From Stenotrophomonas sp. (GTDB taxonomy: Bacteria; Pseudomonadota; Gammaproteobacteria; Xanthomonadales; Xanthomonadaceae), in contig QFOV01000136.1 in NCBI GenBank assembly GCA_003248565.1, positions 1 through 9,247 on the forward strand: 9,247 nucleotides of DNA. Direction: 5' to 3'. The translations under genes were made by a program, and so were the position numbers. This document shows, piece by piece, positions 6,319-9,247 of this stretch (positions within the stretch are counted from its first letter, which is position 1; every line of letters starts with the position of its first letter). The notes beneath the pieces were generated by a model. The model saw only the letters and a list, made by a program, of their open reading frames with translations, was not told the DNA's origin and ran no database searches.

Positions 6319-6340
6319 TTGCTGTTGCTGTTGCTGTTGC
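6319..6340. repeat. TTGCTG hexanucleotide microsatellite
   Basis: The 22 bp are TTGCTG repeated 3.7 times. It lies directly at the tail of the TTCGGC hairpin repeat, where the related units of the first array have TTGCTCTTGCC, so it probably expanded from that tail. It lies in no gene. Confidence 0.75.
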
Positions 6341-6390
6341 CGGTGGCTTCCGCAAAAAAGCTGCAATCGGCGCTACGTATAGAGCCCAAA

Positions 6391-6442
6391 GCACCCCTCC
6401 CCAACCCTCCCCTTCACCTGTGGTGAAAGGGAGGGAGACAAA
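6391..6442 (-). repeat. G/C-rich hairpin repeat, TTCACC core, copy 2
   Basis: Nearly identical to the copy at 6161-6212. The hairpin lies at 6405-6435 and differs in the loop (TGT instead of TGC). On the minus strand it is downstream of nrdB and could affect the end of its transcript. Confidence 0.82.
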
Positions 6443-6450
6443 CGCCCCCT

Positions 6451-6496
6451 GCGCTTCGCGCAAGGGAGGGAGACAAGCGCGCTTCGCGCAAGGGAG
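6451..6496. repeat. Short tandem repeat with 28-bp period after nrdB
   Basis: GCGCTTCGCGCAAGGGAG occurs at 6451-6468 and again at 6479-6496. Each copy holds a GCGC/GCGC mini-hairpin with a TTC core (GCGCTTCGCGC). The second copy ends 8 bp before the nrdB stop codon, so these hairpins would be the first structures in the nrdB 3' untranslated region. There is no T-run for an intrinsic terminator. Confidence 0.7.
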
Positions 6497-6504
6497 CGCG
6501 TCGA

Positions 6505-7524
6505 TCAGAACGCCATATCGAACGCGACTTCACCCTGCACGCCCACCTGGTAAGCAGAAGCGCGGCGCTCGAAGAAGTTGGTCAGTTCCTGCACGTCCTG
6601 CAGCTCCATGAACGGCAGCGGGTTGCGCACGTTGTACTTCTTGGCCATGCCCAGCTTCAGGAAATGGTTGTCGGCGCAGTGCTGCAGGTACTCGCGCATG
6701 TCGCGGGTGGAGATGCCCGCCACGCCGCCGGACAGTACGTCCTCGGCGAACTGCACTTCACAGTCGATGGCCTCTTCCAGCATCTGGTAGACCTCCTGCT
6801 CCATCTTCGCGTCGAACAGGTCGGGTTCTTCGGCGCGGATCTTGCGCACGCATTCGAACGCGAACTCCATGTGGCAGCTCTCGTCGCGGAACACCCAGTT
6901 GGTGCCCGAGGCCAGGCCCGGCAGCAGGCCGCGCGAACGGAAGTAGTACACGTAGGCAAACGCAGCGAAGAAGAACAGGCCTTCGATGCAGGCAGCGAAG
7001 CAGATCTGGTTGAGCAGGAACTGGCGGCGATCGTCGCGGGTTTCCAGACGCTTGGTTTCCTGCAGCGCATCGATCCACTTGAAGCAGAACGCCGCCTTCT
7101 TCTTGATCGAGTCGATGTTCTCCACTGCGGCAAAGGCCTTGAAGCGCTCTTCCGGATCCGGCAGGTAGTTGTCCAGCAGGGTCAGGTAGAACTGCACGTG
7201 CAGCGCTTCTTCGTACAGCTGGCGCGACAGGTACATGCGCGCTTCCGGCGCGTTGAGGTGCTGGTACAGGTTCAGCACCAGGTTGTTCGACACGATCGAG
7301 TCGCCGGTGGCGAAGAACGCCACCAGGCGATGGATCAGGTGCTGGTCGGCCGGCGACATCTTCTGGTGCAGGTCGGTGATGTCGATCTGGAAATTGATCT
7401 CCTCCACCGTCCAGGTGTTCTTGATCGCGTTGCGGTACATCTCGTAGAAGTCCGGGTAACGCATCGGACGCAGGGTCAACTCGAAACCGGGATCGAGCAG
7501 CATTTGGCGGGATTCATTGGACAT
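6505..7524 (-). CDS. nrdB: Class I ribonucleotide reductase, beta subunit (NrdB)
   Basis: This 339-residue subunit holds the di-iron centre and stable tyrosyl radical used to reduce ribonucleoside diphosphates to deoxyribonucleotides with NrdA. All ligand positions can be placed: Asp75 (ATGDSIVS), Glu106 and His109 (YEEALH), Glu181 (ACIEGLFFF), Glu215 and His218 (RDESCHMEF). The radical Tyr is present at 113, four residues after His109, so this is a conventional tyrosyl-radical enzyme and not a Phe-substituted Chlamydia-type one. Tyr325 near the C-terminus is the likely relay residue to NrdA. The flexible tail ends GVQGEVAFDMAF and should dock onto NrdA. The ATG at 7524 has a good ribosome site, AAGGAG on the minus strand (7533-7538), with 8-nt spacing. 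It is downstream of nrdA on the same strand across a 169-bp hairpin-rich gap. Confidence 0.97.
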   Translation of the reverse strand: MSNESRQMLLDPGFELTLRPMRYPDFYEMYRNAIKNTWTVEEINFQIDITDLHQKMSPADQHLIHRLVAFFATGDSIVSNNLVLNLYQHLNAPEARMYLSRQLYEEALHVQFYLTLLDNYLPDPEERFKAFAAVENIDSIKKKAAFCFKWIDALQETKRLETRDDRRQFLLNQICFAACIEGLFFFAAFAYVYYFRSRGLLPGLASGTNWVFRDESCHMEFAFECVRKIRAEEPDLFDAKMEQEVYQMLEEAIDCEVQFAEDVLSGGVAGISTRDMREYLQHCADNHFLKLGMAKKYNVRNPLPFMELQDVQELTNFFERRASAYQVGVQGEVAFDMAF

Positions 7525-7541
7525 GGGGGTTTCTCCTTTCC

Positions 7542-7560
7542 CTTCTCCCTGCGGGAGAAG
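7542..7560. repeat. Perfect hairpin just upstream of the nrdB ribosome site
   Basis: CTTCTCCC (7542-7549), loop TGC, GGGAGAAG (7553-7560). In the transcript it ends only three bases before the AAGGAG ribosome site of nrdB (7538-7533), so it could influence translation start or protect a processed end. Confidence 0.65.
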
Positions 7561-7566
7561 AGCCTG

Positions 7567-7598
7567 TCCCCGCGAAGGCGGGGATGCCCCGAAGGGGC
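7567..7598. repeat. Two adjacent short hairpins in the nrdA-nrdB gap
   Basis: TCCCCGC, loop GAAG, GCGGGGA (7567-7584) is followed by GCCCC, loop GAA, GGGGC (7586-7598). Both are perfect and G/C-rich, with GNA-like loops that usually make stable RNA hairpins. Confidence 0.65.
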
Positions 7599-7638
7599 GG
7601 ATTAGGGGTGGTTCTTGAAGGGTTGGGTCTGCTTGCTT

Positions 7639-7690
7639 TCAAAGCGCCCTCACCCCAACCCCTCTCCCGCAGGCGGGAGAGGGGCTTTGA
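7639..7690. repeat. Nested inverted repeat after the nrdA stop
   Basis: The inner stem is a perfect 11-bp CCCCTCTCCCG/CGGGAGAGGGG (7659-7669 and 7674-7684). An outer pair, TCAAAGC (7639-7645) and GCTTTGA (7684-7690), frames it, with GCCCTCACCCCAA unpaired on one side. The inner hairpin starts 9 nt after the nrdA stop in the transcript. Its flank (TTGGGGTGAGGG on the minus strand) resembles that of the hairpins in the other two clusters. A terminator is possible, but there is no T-run after it. Confidence 0.75.
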
Positions 7691-7693
7691 GCT

Positions 7694-9247
7694 TTACTGG
7701 CAGGCTTCGCAGGCTTCCGGGTTTTCCAGCGAGCAGGCCACGGCTTCCACCGGGGTGTAGCTGCTGACCGTGGTCTTGGCGATCTTGGTGGCCGGACGCG
7801 AACGCAGGTAATACGTGGTCTTGATGCCCTGCTTCCAGGCGTACATGTACATGGACGACATCGCGCCGATGTTCGGGCTTTCCATGAACAGGTTGAGCGA
7901 GGCCGATTGGTCGATATAGGCACCGCGCGCGGCGGCCATGTCGATCAGCGAACGCATCGGCAGTTCCCATGCGGTGCGGTAGATGTGGCGCAGGGTTTCC
8001 GGGATCTGCTGCAGGCTCTGGATGGAACCGTCGGCCAGCTTGATCGCATCGCGCACTTCCGGCGTCCACAGGCCCAGCTGCTTCAGCTCGGCAACCAGGT
8101 GGCGGTTGATCTGCAGGAAGTCGCCAGACAAGGTCTCGCGCTTGAACAGGTTGGACACCTGCGGCTCGACGCACTCGTAGCAACCGGCGATGGAAGCGAT
8201 GGTTGCAGTCGGCGCGATCGCGATGATCAGCGAGTTGCGCAGGCCGTGCTGCTTGATGCGCTCGCGCAGGGCGTCCCAGCGCGCGGTGTCGTCCGGCACC
8301 ACGTTCCAGGCGTCGAACTGCAGCTCGCCGTGGGCGGCACGGGTGTCGTTGAACGAGGGGTGCTTGCCGCGTTCCTGGGCCAGCTCGCAGGACACTTCCA
8401 GCGCGTGGAAATAGATGGTCTCGGCAATCTTGGTCGACAGCGCGCGTGCTTCGGCAGAGTCGAAGGCCATGCGCTTGCGGAAGAACACGTCCTGCAGGCC
8501 CATGCAGCCCAGGCCAACCGGGCGCCAGCGCAGGTTGCCACGGCGTGCGGTTTCGATCGGGTAGAAGTTCAGGTCGATGACGCGGTCGAGCTGACGCACG
8601 GCCAGGCGCACGGTCTCGGCCAGCTTCTCGAAATCGAAGTCGCCATGCGCGTCGAGGTGATTGCCGAGGTTGATCGAGCCCAGGTTGCAGACCGCGGTCT
8701 CGTCGTTGGAGGTGATCTCCAGGATCTCGGTGCACAAGTTGGACAGGTGGATAACGTTGCCGGCGCGCAGGGTCTGGTTGCTGGCCAGGTTGCACTTGTC
8801 CTTGAAGGTCATCCAGCCGTTGCCGGTCTCGGCCAGGGTGCGCATCATCCGCGAGTACAGCTTGCGTGCCGACACGGTCTTGCGTGCCTTGCCCTGGGTT
8901 TCGGCCTGTACATAGGCCTGCTCGAAGGCCGGACCGAACAGATCGGTCAGCTCCGGCACCACGCGCGGATCGAACAGCGACCATTCCTGGTCGGCTTCGA
9001 CGCGCTGCATGAACAGGTCCGGCACCCAGTTGGCCAGGTTGAGGTTGTGCGTGCGGCGCGCGTCATCACCGGCGTTGTCACGCAGCTCGAGGAAGTCCTC
9101 GATGTCAGCATGCCAGGTTTCCAGGTAGACGCAGGCCGCGCCCTTGCGCTTGCCGCCCTGGTTGACCGCAGCCACCGAGGAATCCAGCGTCTTCAGCCAC
9201 GGCACGATGCCGTTGGAGTGGCCGTTGGTGGACTTGATCAGCGAGCC
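7694..9247 (-). CDS. nrdA: Class I ribonucleotide reductase, alpha subunit (NrdA), 3' part
   Basis: The 517 residues in the window are the C-terminal part of the catalytic subunit; the frame runs off the window edge, so the N-terminal ATP-cone region and the first active-site Cys are not seen. The fragment opens GSLIKSTNGHSNG and VNQGGKRKGAACVYLETWH, standard barrel sequence. Asn170, Cys172 and Glu174 (SNLCTEI) are the Asn, thiyl-radical Cys and Glu of the active site, and Cys187 (AVCNLGSINL) is one of the reducing Cys pair. The 15-residue spacing between these Cys is that of eukaryotic R1 and many bacterial homologues, not the longer spacing of E. coli NrdA. The radical-relay pair Tyr479-Tyr480 (TTYYLR) is present. 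The tail ends CEACQ, with the swinging-arm Cys pair at 513 and 516 that passes reducing power from thioredoxin or glutaredoxin. No intein or frameshift is visible. Confidence 0.97.
   Translation of the reverse strand, partial: GSLIKSTNGHSNGIVPWLKTLDSSVAAVNQGGKRKGAACVYLETWHADIEDFLELRDNAGDDARRTHNLNLANWVPDLFMQRVEADQEWSLFDPRVVPELTDLFGPAFEQAYVQAETQGKARKTVSARKLYSRMMRTLAETGNGWMTFKDKCNLASNQTLRAGNVIHLSNLCTEILEITSNDETAVCNLGSINLGNHLDAHGDFDFEKLAETVRLAVRQLDRVIDLNFYPIETARRGNLRWRPVGLGCMGLQDVFFRKRMAFDSAEARALSTKIAETIYFHALEVSCELAQERGKHPSFNDTRAAHGELQFDAWNVVPDDTARWDALRERIKQHGLRNSLIIAIAPTATIASIAGCYECVEPQVSNLFKRETLSGDFLQINRHLVAELKQLGLWTPEVRDAIKLADGSIQSLQQIPETLRHIYRTAWELPMRSLIDMAAARGAYIDQSASLNLFMESPNIGAMSSMYMYAWKQGIKTTYYLRSRPATKIAKTTVSSYTPVEAVACSLENPEACEACQ

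Noticed and set aside
7650..8984. Minus-strand open frame of 444 codons inside nrdA
   Set aside because: It overlaps nrdA in another frame; nrdA is certain from its active-site motifs, and this frame is low-complexity Arg/Ala/Pro-rich.

Overview
The window looks like chromosomal DNA of a high-GC gammaproteobacterium of the Xanthomonadaceae, closest in style to Stenotrophomonas or Xanthomonas. The main reasons are the GTAG-ended extragenic palindromes (SMAG-like, core TGCCGAGC/GCTCGGCA), a second GTAGGAGCGG palindrome family, the G/C-rich hairpin repeats between genes, and the protein sequences themselves. This assignment rests on recognition by eye, not on a search. No plasmid, phage, insertion sequence, tRNA, rRNA or CRISPR signal is visible.

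Layout. Positions 2-115 hold the C-terminal end of an EmrE-type small multidrug resistance transporter (+). Positions 146-580 hold a 135-bp tandem array of composite extragenic palindromes with no credible gene. A nicotinamidase gene (pncA, +, 637-1214) follows; it carries an internal deletion with a frame change that removes the segment just after its first catalytic motif. It converges with purU (-), formyltetrahydrofolate deformylase. Upstream of purU on the same strand is a small DUF2798-type membrane protein gene, divergent from a LysR-type regulator (+, 2596-3534). The regulator converges, across a hairpin, on a minus-strand cluster that reads: hotdog acyl-CoA thioesterase (6032-5628), SIRT4-like sirtuin (5616-4756), YqjM/XenA-like old yellow enzyme (4696-3572). 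A 470-bp intergenic stretch (6033-6504) is packed with palindromic repeats. Last come nrdB (7524-6505) and the 3' part of nrdA (9247-7694), both on the minus strand, split by 169 bp of hairpins.

How the genes relate. nrdA and nrdB encode the two subunits of aerobic class I ribonucleotide reductase. purU feeds formate to purine synthesis and balances one-carbon folates. The thioesterase, sirtuin and ene-reductase are close enough to be co-transcribed; their common theme (acyl and redox cofactor handling) is inference. The sirtuin releases nicotinamide from NAD+, and the nicotinamidase that would recycle it appears broken here.

I found no wholly new multi-gene system. The points most worth a second look are the pncA lesion, the 135-bp composite repeat array, the palindromes that keep constant arms while their cores change on both sides, and the hairpin-filled nrdA-nrdB gap.
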